A stretch of DNA of 64,000 bases from Polytrichum commune. Taxonomy: Eukaryota > Streptophyta > Polytrichopsida > Polytrichales > Polytrichaceae. Of the stretch, positions 38,618 to 49,044 are shown in pieces. The notes beneath the pieces are model-generated. The model was not told the origin of the DNA, did no database searches, and worked only from the letters and a program-made list of their open reading frames with translations. A program made the translations under genes and the position numbers. The stretch covers positions 44,719,554 to 44,783,553 of the forward strand of contig OX485803.1 in NCBI GenBank assembly GCA_950295325.1, in the 5' to 3' direction. Numbering within the stretch: the first letter of the stretch is position 1; each line of letters opens with the position of its first letter.

Positions 38618-39388
38618 AAATGCATGCCTTGCACAAACTAAGCCACCGCAGGAAAAGTGCAAAATGGTCATACATGAACATAATGCGCTACTTAAACACT
38701 GCAGCCTACTACATTCTGCCGCCAGCTCACAAACTGCAGACCTAGTCTCCATGACCCAGCTGGAAGTTACTCTCCATCTAGCAGCTAAGCTACACAAGAC
38801 ATTATCACCAGCACAGAACCAGCTAGCCGCACTCCGAATGATTTTCAGAGTCTGATGACTGTATACCATATAAGCTCACCACCTGATCAAACTGCCATGG
38901 ATGAACATAATTACAACGCCTAATTCACAGAACTAAGTTGGAGATGAGATCCTAAAATCATACAACCGGAGGTGAAAATTAACTCTGACACCCAAAGCAC
39001 GACAGAAGTAGCTGGACATCTAGCTATAAGGAGTGTCGCAAACCATGGCTCACCTTGAATCTGCAGACTTAACTTTAAGGGTAAGTGCGTACTTCAAACT
39101 CACAGCAGCTGGGAGCTGAAACCTTCAAACTAGCAGCTAAGCTACTCTACTCTAGAGTCTACTCCACTGCAGGCAGGTGCGGTTCTGACAGGTCGGAGGG
39201 ATGGCATTGACATAACATAATGGCCCCCACTCCGCTTTCAAATCCGATCAGGCGCAGGCAGGAGGCTCGAGCCCATGCAGACGTGCAGACAGACAAAAGG
39301 AAAGCAAAGTCTACCACTCCTTCTGCCACCATGCTCATCAGCAGACGCTGCCTGTGCCGTGACGTGCCGTAGCCAAGGTGACGCCCTG
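37910..39388 (-). promoter_or_regulatory. Upstream region / probable 5' leader of the SCL28-like gene
   Basis: It contains a (CT)n microsatellite at 38,582-38,614, which reads (GA)n in the sense of the gene, a tract frequent in plant 5' UTRs and promoters. The short frames on both strands here are not conserved. No TATA box close to the start codon is clear, so the leader may be long. Confidence 0.4.
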
Positions 39389-39446
39389 CCGTTACGAGGC
39401 AGGCGGCTGCAATCGTTATCCAACGGCGGTGGGCCTAGTGACCGTT
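39389..39446 (-). promoter_or_regulatory. Cluster of three AACGG (MSA/MYB3R) cores
   Basis: AACGG cores lie at 39,389-39,393 (minus), 39,422-39,426 (plus) and 39,442-39,446 (minus). The third, CTCAACGGTCA, matches 10 of 11 positions of the MSA consensus YCYAACGGYYA; the second matches 9. MSA sites bound by MYB3R factors drive G2/M genes, and SCL28 is a known MYB3R target in Arabidopsis. They lie about 1.5 kb upstream of the start codon and 54-111 bases from the tRNA gene, so their assignment to SCL28 is inferred. Confidence 0.45.
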
Positions 39447-39499
39447 GAGCCCTGGATTTATCTTTTATTATCTTTGGAAACCCAAGGATTGACATGAAA

Positions 39500-39581
39500 G
39501 TGCTCGTGCCGGAGTGGTTATCGGGCATGACTAGAAATCATGTGGGCTCTGCCCGCGCAGGTTCGAATCCTGCCGAGCACG
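39500..39581 (+). tRNA. tRNA-Ser (anticodon AGA)
   Basis: The 82-base gene folds into a complete class II cloverleaf. The acceptor stem GTGCTCG pairs with CGAGCAC (39,574-39,580), with discriminator G at 39,581. The anticodon stem CATGA/TCATG encloses the loop CTAGAAA with anticodon AGA at 39,533-39,535. The long variable arm GGGC/GCCC is typical of tRNA-Ser. The T arm is GCAGG TTCGAAT CCTGC. Internal promoters are the A box TGCCGGAGTGG (39,507-39,517) and B box GGTTCGAATCC (39,560-39,570). It has no intron and decodes UCU and, after A34 deamination, UCC/UCA. Confidence 0.96.
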
Positions 39582-39610
39582 CATGGCGAGAAAATCATGT
39601 GGGCTTCAAG

Positions 39611-39617
39611 TTTTTTT
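39611..39617 (+). terminator. RNA polymerase III terminator of the tRNA gene
   Basis: A run of seven T begins 30 bases after the mature 3' end; it is the first T run of four or more downstream. Confidence 0.75.
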
Positions 39618-39984
39618 ATTTCTGTTGTCTATTTTTCGTGGCTTTGAAAATTTGCGCCTGCACCAGTTCTTGGTCCGAACACTGTGAGGCTTTTTGCCAA
39701 GGTTGGTTGCTTATGGGCAACTATTTTCTTCCACCGGGCATCCATCCGACATACAAAAGCTTAAAAGATGTAATTCGAAGACCTCAAAACTTCCGATTGC
39801 ACTTTGGGTACCTAGTGAGGTGACTTCGATCTTCACTCGCTAGGCCCAAACGAGTACCTAGTGTAAGATCTCAATCACAAAGTCAATAATCATAAATACA
39901 ATCTGCAATAAAAGGCAGCCAAATCCTCTTTCAAAATGCACGAGGTGTGCTTCCCGGACGATGAACGGGGAGAACTGACCGTTA
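39618..39984. other. Gene-free stretch
   Basis: Nothing recognised between the tRNA terminator and the MITE at 39,985. Confidence 0.4.
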
Positions 39985-40251
39985 CACTGTTTTGTCTTAT
40001 TAATGTGGGCCACACTAATTCCCAACTACCCACACTATCTCTTATTCTGATTTGAAGTGGCCCACTGTACTTCCCGGTGTGAAAAATTAGTGCGGGTTTT
40101 TTCGTCTACGTATTTGGATGGAAATTCCAACGCAAGATAAGTACGATAAATTACTAATGTTAACCAAGGCGAGTACTATAAAATTAACGTAGGTCACACT
40201 AAATTTCAGCCCACAGGAATTCCCCACCCACACTAATTAGACAAAACAGTG
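39985..40251. mobile_element. MITE with TA target site, 267 bp
   Basis: The left end CACTGTTTTGTCTTATTAAT and the right end, reversed, CACTGTTTTGTCTAATTAGT are inverted repeats of about 25 bases, continuing with GTGGG. TA dinucleotides lie on both sides (39,983-39,984 and 40,252-40,253), as in Tc1/mariner-derived (Stowaway-like) MITEs. The ends are not the standard Stowaway CTCCCTCC. Inserted about 400 bases downstream of the tRNA. Confidence 0.75.
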
Positions 40252-40261
40252 TAGTTACAGA

Positions 40262-40450
40262 TGAACCGGTTGAGTGTGAGAATTAACCAGGAAGAGTACA
40301 AACCTCCAAACAAATTACTGATCGTTTTAGAAGAATATATAAAGCATGCCTCAAATCAATCAAGAAAAACTGAAAGATCATAACATGTAACCGGCTGGAC
40401 TTGCAAACACTAGGATTTTGACCGGTCATGTCCCAAAACATTGTTCCCGG
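40262..40450. repeat. Half copy of the foldback element
   Basis: It matches the right half of the element at 29,584-29,988, including GATGAACCGGTTGAGTGTGA and the AACACTAGG and ATGTCCCAAAA words near its end. Confidence 0.6.
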
Positions 40451-40689
40451 ATTCAGAGAAACCCAAAGTACATACTAACCCATTGAACAAACTTAGAATG
40501 ACTCCGGTAGCCCAAGATTCATGAAAACAAAAATTGACAAACCCCGTGGTAAAGCATCAACCAGCAAAGACCCCACTTGCATGAAATTCATATGGTAGGA
40601 GAAAGAAACTGCGACAGGAGGTGAAGGGCATCCTTCACTTGTGAACCTCAACCGGACTTCTCATCATTCCTTTGATGATCCGGATCATG

Positions 40690-40855
40690 AACCATAACCA
40701 TTTAGTGCTTGAGGTAGCAATCTGGGATTGGGGAAGAGGACCGACTTACCCAAAGCATACCACTCATTCTCAATCTCGGCCGTTGATCTCCTTATCGAAG
40801 GGTTCAGATGGGAGGGCGCCCAACCAAATGGTAATGTCTAGTAAGGTGGACGTGT
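40690..40855 (+). repeat. Interspersed repeat family R2, copy 1
   Basis: The series 'CATAACCATTT..GTG(T)GAGGT', 'GGATTGGGGAAG', 'GTTGATC', 'GGGT(C/T)CAGA(T/G)GGGAGG' and 'AATGTCTAGTAA' recurs at 42,125-42,295 in the same order and orientation. The two copies might be remains of a longer duplicated element. Confidence 0.6.
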
Positions 40856-40879
40856 GTTGTTCACATAATTTTGTCTTTG

Positions 40880-41190
40880 TACCCAATTCTCTTAGGATAT
40901 GAAACAGTGTAAGGTAATTATCATATCCAAATTGTGTTCGTAGTCATTTGCCTTGTAGTTTTCAGAGCTCATATGTGTGTTCTATTCGTTATCCAATTAA
41001 AGATTCTCTTGCTCATTAAGTGGTCATATAGGTCCCCCCCTCAATCAAGTTGACTATTAAGTTTAGATTGGTTAGCATATTTGGAGCACATACTCCAATC
41101 TTTTTAAAACGTGTCTCTTTAGTGTCCGTTCTTAGATCCACACCTAACTGCATACTACTAAAATGTAGGTGTCCAAATTATTGGTCTATT
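40880..41190 (+). repeat. Interspersed repeat family R1, copy 3
   Basis: Matches the copies at 24,800, 26,960 and 51,270 through 'GGATATGAAA', 'AGAGCTCATATG', 'GTTGACTATTAAGTTTAGA' and 'GGAGCACATACTCCAATCTTT'. It directly follows the first R2 repeat. Confidence 0.6.
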
Positions 41191-42124
41191 CGATTTAGGC
41201 ACGTCTACCTTAAGCTTGCTCAGGCCTCCCAACCCTAGTGGGTTTAAATAATCCATGAAGCTCAAAGATCTAGCACTAGAGGCATTTGAATAATCAAGGC
41301 CTAGATGTTTCATGCATTAATTTTCCACATGATTGTTCAGAAGCCTATTGATTCCTCCTTCAAGGTGTACCCCTAGGAGGGCTTAAGAATGTTATGAGTT
41401 TTGTGTTTTAGTATCCATCGATTCTCAATTATTTAAAAAAGGTTCTATATAGCTGTGTCCTATGAAATATATTTGTTGGTTGCTTCAAAACATTAATATG
41501 GATAATTATCTTGGCATATCATATCATATCATATCATAATGTATCATAATTATAAACTAAATTTCTAAAATTGTATGGCTTGCCTGTCTCTCCTACCCTA
41601 TGTAATAAGTTCTCATATTCTACTCATCTTAGGTTGTCTATAGCAATCTATAAGATCTCAATATAGAATTTTGGATTTGTCAATCAATCACTTTTGTGTA
41701 CTCTAGACAAGATTAGAGATATACAGAAGCTACTGCTCAATATGTGTTGTATTAGTTTTCATAACCCTGGCCATATAACATGGGAGTTTGGCACCTTGTG
41801 AATGAATGAATGTCAAATGCAACCATCACGTGTTTATTACAAGTAAAGAGGCTTTTTATTCTGTATGCTTGGTATAATGTTGAGTCTGTGAACAGTGGAG
41901 GAATTCATGTGCCAAAGTTGATGATAGATAACAACCTCCCCTATTGAGAGGTGGAGGACACCTTTGAAAGGCACCTGCACCACCTGCTAACTTGGATCCC
42001 TGTAATGGTAGCTATAATTACTGTTGGCTAATCTAAAATGACAGACCTGAAACCTGAGTGGCCTACTTATTTCATTATGTCTACACTAACTAACTACCTC
42101 CCATAAAAAAGGGTTCCAAATGAC
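41191..42124. other. Gene-free stretch
   Basis: A short (ATATC)n run lies at 41,514-41,538. No gene or RNA was recognised. Confidence 0.4.
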
Positions 42125-42295
42125 ATAACCATTTGACGTGTGAGGTGGCGTTCCAGGATTGGGGAAGGGAATGAGTTCCCCGGTTAGCATCATAAGTTAC
42201 CCTTCGCTCGCCCATGTCTTCCATCTAGGTTGTCGATCTTCATGATCGTAGGGTCCAGAGGGGAGGATGCCCGAATGATTATGTCCAGTAACCCT
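42125..42295 (+). repeat. Interspersed repeat family R2, copy 2
   Basis: Second copy of the block at 40,690-40,855, 1.4 kb away in the same orientation. Confidence 0.6.
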
Positions 42296-42589
42296 GCTTA
42301 GCCAGGCCTCGTGACGCTCACGAGCTCCCTAGTCCTACCTACACATGCTGAGTGAGGATTAACCCCGAATGCAAAATGTCTTCCAACAACTTGATGGCCA
42401 TTTTGTTGTTGCAACCACCATAACATTTTCAACAAAATGGTGTTTGCTTCGCAGAGAATCGGGTCGAGTGGATGTTGATAGATGCTAGAATCAGCATGGG
42501 TAGATGCTTTGACGATCAGTCTGCAACAAGGGACGACCACCAGGTTATACTATGAATCGAAACCGAACGCTGAGCGTGGCTGAAGAATG

Positions 42590-43036
42590 CTATGACTGAT
42601 GATGATCCTCCTCCTGCCTATCATGCCTTTCCAGGACTTGCCGGATGCTGAGCCCCTTGATGGATCTGTCAGCGTCCGAATTCGCGGAAGACGAGGTGGT
42701 CGTAGTTCCCTCGAGGCTCTCGAGATCGTTGATCGGCCGGAACCGGCATGAAACCGATGAAATCGAGGCTCTCTCGGATTCACTCTTCGGCGGAATTAGG
42801 TCCTTGCGGCGAAGTAACCCGAGCACCATCACCGTGAGGCCACTTCGGCCGTGGTGTTGATTTTGACTGCTAGCCTTGGGTGTCGTCTCCTCATGAGTTG
42901 TCACCTTCACTTGCTCGGACTTCAACTTCTTGGTGGCTTGCTCCCGAAGTACCTTGGCGCGATTCGTCGCCCCTCTCACGGCATTCACACCACGAACTAA
43001 GTTCCGCGTTGAACCTGTGAAATGTGAAGATGACAA
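42590..43036 (-). CDS. Hypothetical small basic protein (148 residues or a terminal exon)
   Basis: The frame is GC-richer than its surroundings. It encodes a soluble, basic, Ser/Arg-rich protein with no signal peptide and no recognised domain. It opens with MSSSHFTGSTRNLVRGVNAV, has a Lys/Arg-rich part (NRAKVLREQATKKLK) near residues 26-40, a short hydrophobic segment (LTVMVLGLL) near 66-74, and ends in a His/Glu-rich tail. Instead of starting at the Met, it could be the last exon of a longer gene: a good acceptor, CATTTCACAG|GTTCAACGCGG, places the exon start at 43,014 in the third codon region. A duplicate of this acceptor lies at 43,313-43,375. Nothing is known of its function. Confidence 0.4.
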   Translation of the reverse strand: MSSSHFTGSTRNLVRGVNAVRGATNRAKVLREQATKKLKSEQVKVTTHEETTPKASSQNQHHGRSGLTVMVLGLLRRKDLIPPKSESERASISSVSCRFRPINDLESLEGTTTTSSSANSDADRSIKGLSIRQVLERHDRQEEDHHQS

Positions 43037-43375
43037 GAGAGAGATCTATATTGGATCAGTCAAGAAAAGAAAAGGGAAGAAAAGAAAAGAAAGGTGTTAC
43101 GCTGACGTGAATGTGAGCTTGTTGGCCTTATCATGTTCAAGAGTAGGGTGTACTGCCTACTTTTCGGTTGGTGGGCTCTATGGTAATGTTATGTTTGTAA
43201 GAAGTCAAATTTATCTAGGGGGGCGTGAGCCCTAGCTCCTGATGGCTCCTGTTTACTATTTAGTTTTCGTTTGTTTAGGACAAGATATGTGATGTACTTA
43301 GATGGCTATTTGCTGTTCACACCAGACGAAGTTCCACAATGGACCTGTGAATTGCAATGATAAGAGAGATGTACG
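42985..43375 (-). repeat. Duplicated splice-acceptor-like segment
   Basis: About 60 bases at 42,985-43,050 and 43,313-43,375 (offset 328) share the order (minus strand) CTCTT.TCAT, CACAGGT(T)CA, GGAACTT.GT, TGGTGTGAA. Both contain a CACAG acceptor-like site in a pyrimidine-rich context. A SINE-like copy (43,089-43,190) lies between them. Confidence 0.55.
43089..43190 (-). mobile_element. SINE-like repeat, third copy, truncated
   Basis: On the minus strand it matches the 3' part of the 21.4-kb copy (AGGCCAACAAGCTCACATTC block, GAGCCCACC upstream) and ends in a T-rich tail of CTTTT units. It is more diverged than the other two copies. Confidence 0.42.
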
Positions 43376-43429
43376 CTGCATTAGTCATGTCAAGCATGAA
43401 TTACCACAATTGTCAAACCCACCTTCAAG

Positions 43430-44601
43430 TGGAAACATATAACTGATGTAAGGTTCAAGGGGAGGACTTTGATTCCCACAAATACTTATGAGAGCAGTAT
43501 TGAGAGCAGTACTGACTCCACCATACTGGGGTGTAATGTCTTCCTTTGAAGCTTCAAAAAATTCTAGGGTCTAAAATAGAAGCAGTCTTGACGACCGTCT
43601 GATGTATTAACAATATAGGTCCTACTCAAAGCCGTTTCTATATGCAGAACAGTAGAGGCAGTTTGGCAATCCCAACCCTGGAGCGTGAGAGGGACCAACC
43701 TTGGTTGATTTGTTCCCACCACAACTGCAGAATTCAACCCTCAAGTGATTAATCCTAGCTGACAGTGGCTCAAAAATAGCCTCTTGTTAACTTTCTGCAA
43801 ATTTACAATTCACCTGAACCTTAAGCACATTGTCAGCTAGAACATACGAGGCAAATCTGCAACATGTGATCAAAGGTTGCCTGCGCAAATTCGATCCTTA
43901 ATTATTAATTTACTCAAACATATTACAGGCAGGAGAGTCTAGTTGTGGGTCTCTGTAAAACCGGTGAATGGTTGACTCAGAGCAACCTACTTATCTGCTC
44001 CATTTCTGTAGGAAAAACAGATGGACACTTTGTTTGGTGGATTCTGAGACACCTACTTATATACTCCATTTTTTAAAGAAATGGGATAAAGTACTTTGTT
44101 TGGTGGATGTGCAAATTTTACATGATTTCATCGGGACCAGAAGCACTTGGTCATACAGAACAAGTCAAGCAAATCTGCATCCTACAATAGAAAGCTACAT
44201 GCGCAAATATGTTCCTAGCTTTTCTAATAAACTCAAGAAAGTTACAGGAGTCTTGTGGATGTCTAGTCAAAAACAGTCAATGTTGAAGAGCAACCTGTCT
44301 ACCTACTACTTCATAGCACTCTCAAGCATGTCTGAGGACGTTCTCTTTTCATTTTAATTTCAAGAATCAAGATCCTTGAGGACATGTATGAATTGCCAAG
44401 CATAGTCAAGTGGCATTTAGCTCTCATTAGCCAACACCAATCTCATCGTTGCCTATCTTCGGACACATAGCAGCCTTCTACCAAGATGAAAGTGAAGAAG
44501 TGCATCATCCCCAATGAAAAGATGCTTAGGTGATCCCGATCACCAACGAATCATTTCACTTGCATTGGAACCTAAACGGGCTATTGAAGAATGTTATGAT
44601 G
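43430..44601. repeat. Gene-free stretch with diverged tandem duplications
   Basis: About 43,824-43,960 and 44,142-44,275 are diverged copies (GCAAATCTGCA, TGCGCAAAT, TTACAGG, GTCTAG in order; offset near 318). Inside, about 43,975-44,107 is a twofold repeat of a 65-base unit (ACCTACTTAT..CTCCATTT..ACTTTGTTTGGTGGAT). The 3' end of the PKS-like transcript should fall here. The frame at 43,968-44,357 is made of these repeats and is not taken as a gene. Confidence 0.5.
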
Positions 44602-46255
44602 TTATCCACTGCATTTTTGCAAGAAAATGTCAGACAGAGATGACTCACTTGGATCACAAGGAGGTGCAGAATTGACTTCGGAGGAACAGCACTCAGAAAC
44701 GTCAGTGCCGGTGCAGCCAAATGTTTTTTTGATAGGAAGACAAGACAGCTCCAGGCCCGAAAACCCCTTCATGGGCTGCATGTTCTCGATCTCAAACAAG
44801 TCGGAGCTATAATCTTCCCAGTCATGAGATGGATCCCTCCGCCTTGATGGGTTGCTGGAGGAGGTTGAGGTGTCCAAGTAAGAATCACTGCTGCTGCTGC
44901 CACCACCACCACCACCAACCACAGCCCCATCCGAGTTGACAACAATCTTCTTGGCAAGAATGGCCGTGCTAACCCTTTCCAAGGAGAAAAATTTCAGTTT
45001 CTTGTCAACTACGATCGGCCGAGTTTTCCTGCCACTGGAAGACCCCAGCACAGGAAACGGAGATCCAAATGCACCTTTCGACAATGCCGAATGGCCACCT
45101 CGTGGACTCTCAGCTCGGCCCCTGGGCCCCTCCAATCCTTCGTCTTCTAATAGTTCTTCCTCATCAGGATCATAAGGATGTTGATGATGTTGATGTTGAT
45201 GATGATGGTGATGCATCCCCAACTCTTCCAGCAGTTTGGCCGATTTCATCTCCTCAATGATATGCCCTGACCCCATCTCCTCCAGCACTTTCGCAGATGG
45301 TGAGCTTGGAAACGAGAAAAATGCATCCACATCCGGGTCACCATGCTCGGAATGCTCGGAAGATGATGGTTTGTGTTGATGCTGATGATGCTTCTCCTCC
45401 GAAGTGCTGCACATGGATGATGCACAACAAGAGCTCGTCGCCCGTCCTATGGAACCCCTCCTTCCATCCTCCACAATTTGGTTGTGGTTGTTATGATTTT
45501 GGTTGTGGTTTCTTATGTCAATTCGCAAGCCTTTCCCTGGAGGAGAGGCACAATCCTTCGCATCTTCGTAGGACGGAGGGTTAGGGTTAGGACGAGAGGG
45601 CAAATCTCTCTGTGCCAAACCTCTGTCTGTTAGGTTTGAATTTTGGTTTTGGTTGTGGTTTTGGATTTGGTGATCAGAGCTGGAGCCTGTCTCACTCCTG
45701 ACACTCCGACATTTGCTTCCTGCAGACACCGAAGTTTCATGGCTAATCCCACAGCACCCGACACATGCATGGCCATCGCCAATGGAGTCACTGGACCATC
45801 TTGCATCCTCTGTTGCATTATGATACGCAGTTTGCATCCTTTCCATCATCTCTTGTGGAGTTTCACGGCGAATCTCAAACTCCACATCCGAAGTGCCAGG
45901 CTGTTCGAACACTTCAACAATCTCAACCCTGGGCTGAAGAGTGACAATTCTCTCAGAGTTTTGTGGCCGAGGTAGGCAGGCAGACTGTCTGGCAGCGTTC
46001 ACAACAGAAGCCCAACGACCTGTTGCAGGGAAGCACGAATCAAAGAAGGACTTCTGCTGCTCTGCCCTGTGCATCCCTGCTTTGTACAAATCGATGTCCT
46101 GTTCGGTGAAGTCAGATAGCTCCGAGGATCCGAACTCATCATCTTGATCATTGGGAGATGTTGATGATGATAATTCCTCCTCCTCTTCCTCCAACACATC
46201 AATCTCCTCATCAGGTGAGTCCAACCTTATACCTAATTCGAACTCCTCCTCATCT

Positions 46256-46287
<32 letters not shown>

Positions 46288-46818
46288 ATCTGGGAGGATC
46301 ATTTCTTCACCCAACCTTGATCTGTCTGGGGTTTGAATTTTGATCATGGGGGACAAAACCTCCACAGTCTCAGATTTGTCACGCTCTTGCAACAACAGAA
46401 ATGATTCTCTTGCTGCAGCTTTCGCAGCGGACGCTGCGTATGACCTCGCCAGGGCATCCATTCCTTGAATTTCCAAGTTTCTTATGAACGGTGTCCCCAC
46501 AAATGATGCAAATGTCACTTCACCCGGTGAATGTGAATGTGTATGGGAATGGGAGTGGGAATGGGAACGTCGCATTTGGAAACTTTGGATCCCTCCAAGC
46601 AGACTCTCGATGCGTGCGGAGAACATGTCTGATGTTCCCACGATGCGACGTTGCCTCCGTTTGTAGAAGAGGGATCCAAGTTTTCCTTTATCCCCAGTCT
46701 CCGCTGACCATCTCGGTGACTCGTAGATTAAAACCTTGGAGTTGCTTGTGCTGAGCTCAGATCCCTCGGTGGTGGTGTCAAAATCTCCTAGTGAGGATTT
46801 TGAGTAGCACACCCCCAT
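44602..46818 (-). CDS. PKS-like (phytochrome kinase substrate family) membrane-associated protein
   Basis: A single exon encodes 738 residues from the Met at 46,818. I chose this Met over one 14 codons upstream because it opens MGVCYSKSS, which fits the N-myristoylation pattern MGxxxS with Cys4 available for palmitoylation. Features in order: basic RRQRR near 56; HSHSHSHTHSHS near 85; an Ala-rich helix (SYAASAAKAAARESFLLL); a Glu/Asp run near 170-195; long Asn/Gln/His-rich segments; and a C-terminal block with DWEDYSSDLFEIEN near 665-680 and DPSESSLSDI near the end. SSDLFEIE followed by a PSExS motif is the conserved tail of PKS proteins, which act at the plasma membrane in phototropin and phytochrome signalling. 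PKS proteins are usually 440-560 residues and intronless, so this one is long. The N-terminal PKS motifs are not evident. It may be a distant relative rather than a true PKS. Confidence 0.58.
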
Positions 46819-46904
46819 TGTCGCAATCGCCCCCCTTGTTGTGATGATGGTGACGATCACTCTACTCCTCCTTCCTTCTTCACCATTGCACCATCATTTC
46901 GATG

Positions 46905-47345
46905 CATGGATCTTGCCCAAATTTTGTGCTCAACATTTATCCTGCCTCACTGGAATTTCTAGTACAGTGCAAGAATTGCACATCTCAGTGTTTCAAGATT
47001 CTGCAATGATCACTCTACTCCCCCTTCACTTTTGCAGCATTTTCATGTATGTAGCCCAAATTTTGCACTCGGCATCTCTCCTGATTCCTGCCTCACTGGA
47101 ATTTTTAAGGCAGCACTAAGAACTTTAAGCATGCTGGGCAAGAATTGCACATCTCAATGTTTTCAAGATTTTGTGATGATTACTCTACTCCAGTATTGCA
47201 GCATTCTGCCCAACTTTTGCACTCAGTGCCTATCCTGCCTGCCTGCCTCACTGGAAATTCTTACACCCCTGAGAGTAGTAATGCAGCACTAAGAACTTGC
47301 ATGGAGAGCAAGAATTGCAAATGTCAATGTTTCAAGATTATGTTT
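46905..47345. repeat. Tandem repeats just upstream of the PKS-like gene
   Basis: GCAAGAATTGCAcATcTCA occurs at about 46,969, 47,138 and 47,308 (periods 169 and 170). 'CCCAAATTTTG..CTC' and 'CCTGCCTCACTGGAA' likewise recur three times between 46,917 and 47,260. The unit of about 150-170 bases is present in roughly 2.6 copies. The array starts within 100 bases of the start codon, so it probably forms part of the 5' leader or core promoter. Confidence 0.8.
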
Positions 47346-49013
47346 CTGAGCCCAAGAAATTGACTCTGTTTGTCTGTCTGTCTGTACCTCCTTCGTGACA
47401 AACTCATCCTCATCTTTTGGCCGAGGAGTAACTGCCGAACCACCACAAAATTGAGGCTCACTTGAATTTGCGGATTCATCCTCATGTAGCCCTACTTGTA
47501 GCACTACCCCTCTGAGCATTCCATTTCCTGGATAGCTCAGTTTCCGGAGGTTCCAGATTTCTCTACTAGATATTTCTGCAATTCCCCGAACCTGTTCCGC
47601 TGATATGAAAATGTAGTAGCCACCATACGCCTTCTTGATGAGCTCAAATTACTCTCTTTCGGAGCTCCAGATTTCGAGAGCAAATTACACTCCACGACAA
47701 GCGTCCGAGGTCTTCAGAAATCCAGGGAACTTCGTGAAGAAGCAACTACTTGCAATATTCATCCTATTGTCGTGGTGCCTGCCAAGCGATGTATGAACAA
47801 AATGAGCGATGTGACATTCGATGTATATCTTGTACGGGATGAGGACGAGTCCCAAAGACAAGGGGGGGGGGAAATTTATTGATGCCGCGGAATCTTCATG
47901 GCCCACTTCTTTTTTGAAATCCTTCATTCAACAAAACTCCATACATGTTGACATTGAATCTGTTCCAGACTCCAAGACATCAAACAAGCAAAACAAGACA
48001 ATATCCTGACCCTGAGCAAGACCGTAAGGTTTCAGAAAGGTTATTTCTTTCTGTTTCCGATCATTGACGCTACTAACCAAGTCTTCGAAATGAATACTCC
48101 ACTTCCATGCAGTAGACTCGAGTGTTGCCAGATCCGTAGTAGAAAATGCTACAAAGCGCAGTTAGCAGTAGAGTACTAGCAAATACACCTCTCGAATATC
48201 AGCCAATAGTGTGAAGAATAATCATGGACACTTTGCTGAAGGATATATCCTTTCACAACTGACAAATCATCGACACCGCCCACTCTGACAACACTGAGTT
48301 AAGGCTTGCAACACTCCGGAGCTGAGAAATTGCTCCAAGACTCTGATCCGAGCACTTACACATAAGACAGCTGTGCAAAAACATTGAAGCAAAGCCCAAA
48401 TTAAGAAGCAAGCCAAAAAATGCAAGCCCCCGTCATGATTTCCTGGAGCGTGACACCTCGCTCTTGCTCTAGGAAAACAAAACAAAAACCTGGACCACTA
48501 CAACCTCAGCTTTTTGTGATGCCGTCAAACTTGCAGGGCGTTACAGAGCTACATCGTCGTCATCAAGAAGTAACGCAAACTGTTGATGAACACTCTCATT
48601 AAGAGGTGTACTAATGTCTGCCCATTTTTGGCCATTCGGTTGAGATCTCTAATTAGGCAACTTAGCCCATTGCCTCATCCTAATAACACTGCTAAATTTA
48701 GTCCTCTCTCTCTCTCTCAGCTATGCCTCCTCAAAAAACAAAAAAAAAAAAAAACACTCACGCAGCTCATTAACCTTCACAGACCATCGAAGTCACAAGA
48801 CTCCTCCTGGAGCTCGCATACCTCAAAAATTACCCCTTTACTCGACACTAATAAGCCCGCACCTTCTAAGCACTCCCGTGGGAAATTGCATCCACCTACA
48901 TTGCCCATAACTCGCTTAGCTCACTCACTCTAATTGCAAACCCACAAACACCAGAAACGCCTACTCTCACATGCGCCTCTGCATGTAATTTCGTCCCCGC
49001 AAACTCCCGTTGC

Positions 49014-49044
<31 letters not shown>

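Noticed and set aside
40690-42295. The two R2 repeats as a pair of LTRs
   Set aside because: Divergence is high, no TG...CA ends, primer-binding site or polypurine tract is seen, and the 1.4-kb interval has no retroelement coding sequence.
46151-46343. Poly-Ser and poly-Leu plus-strand frames
   Set aside because: They are antisense shadows of the Glu/Asp tract of the PKS-like protein.
46819-46860. Upstream Met (46,860) as start of the PKS-like protein
   Set aside because: It would add 14 hydrophobic/Thr residues and bury the MGVCYS acylation motif; the internal Met is more plausible, though not proven.
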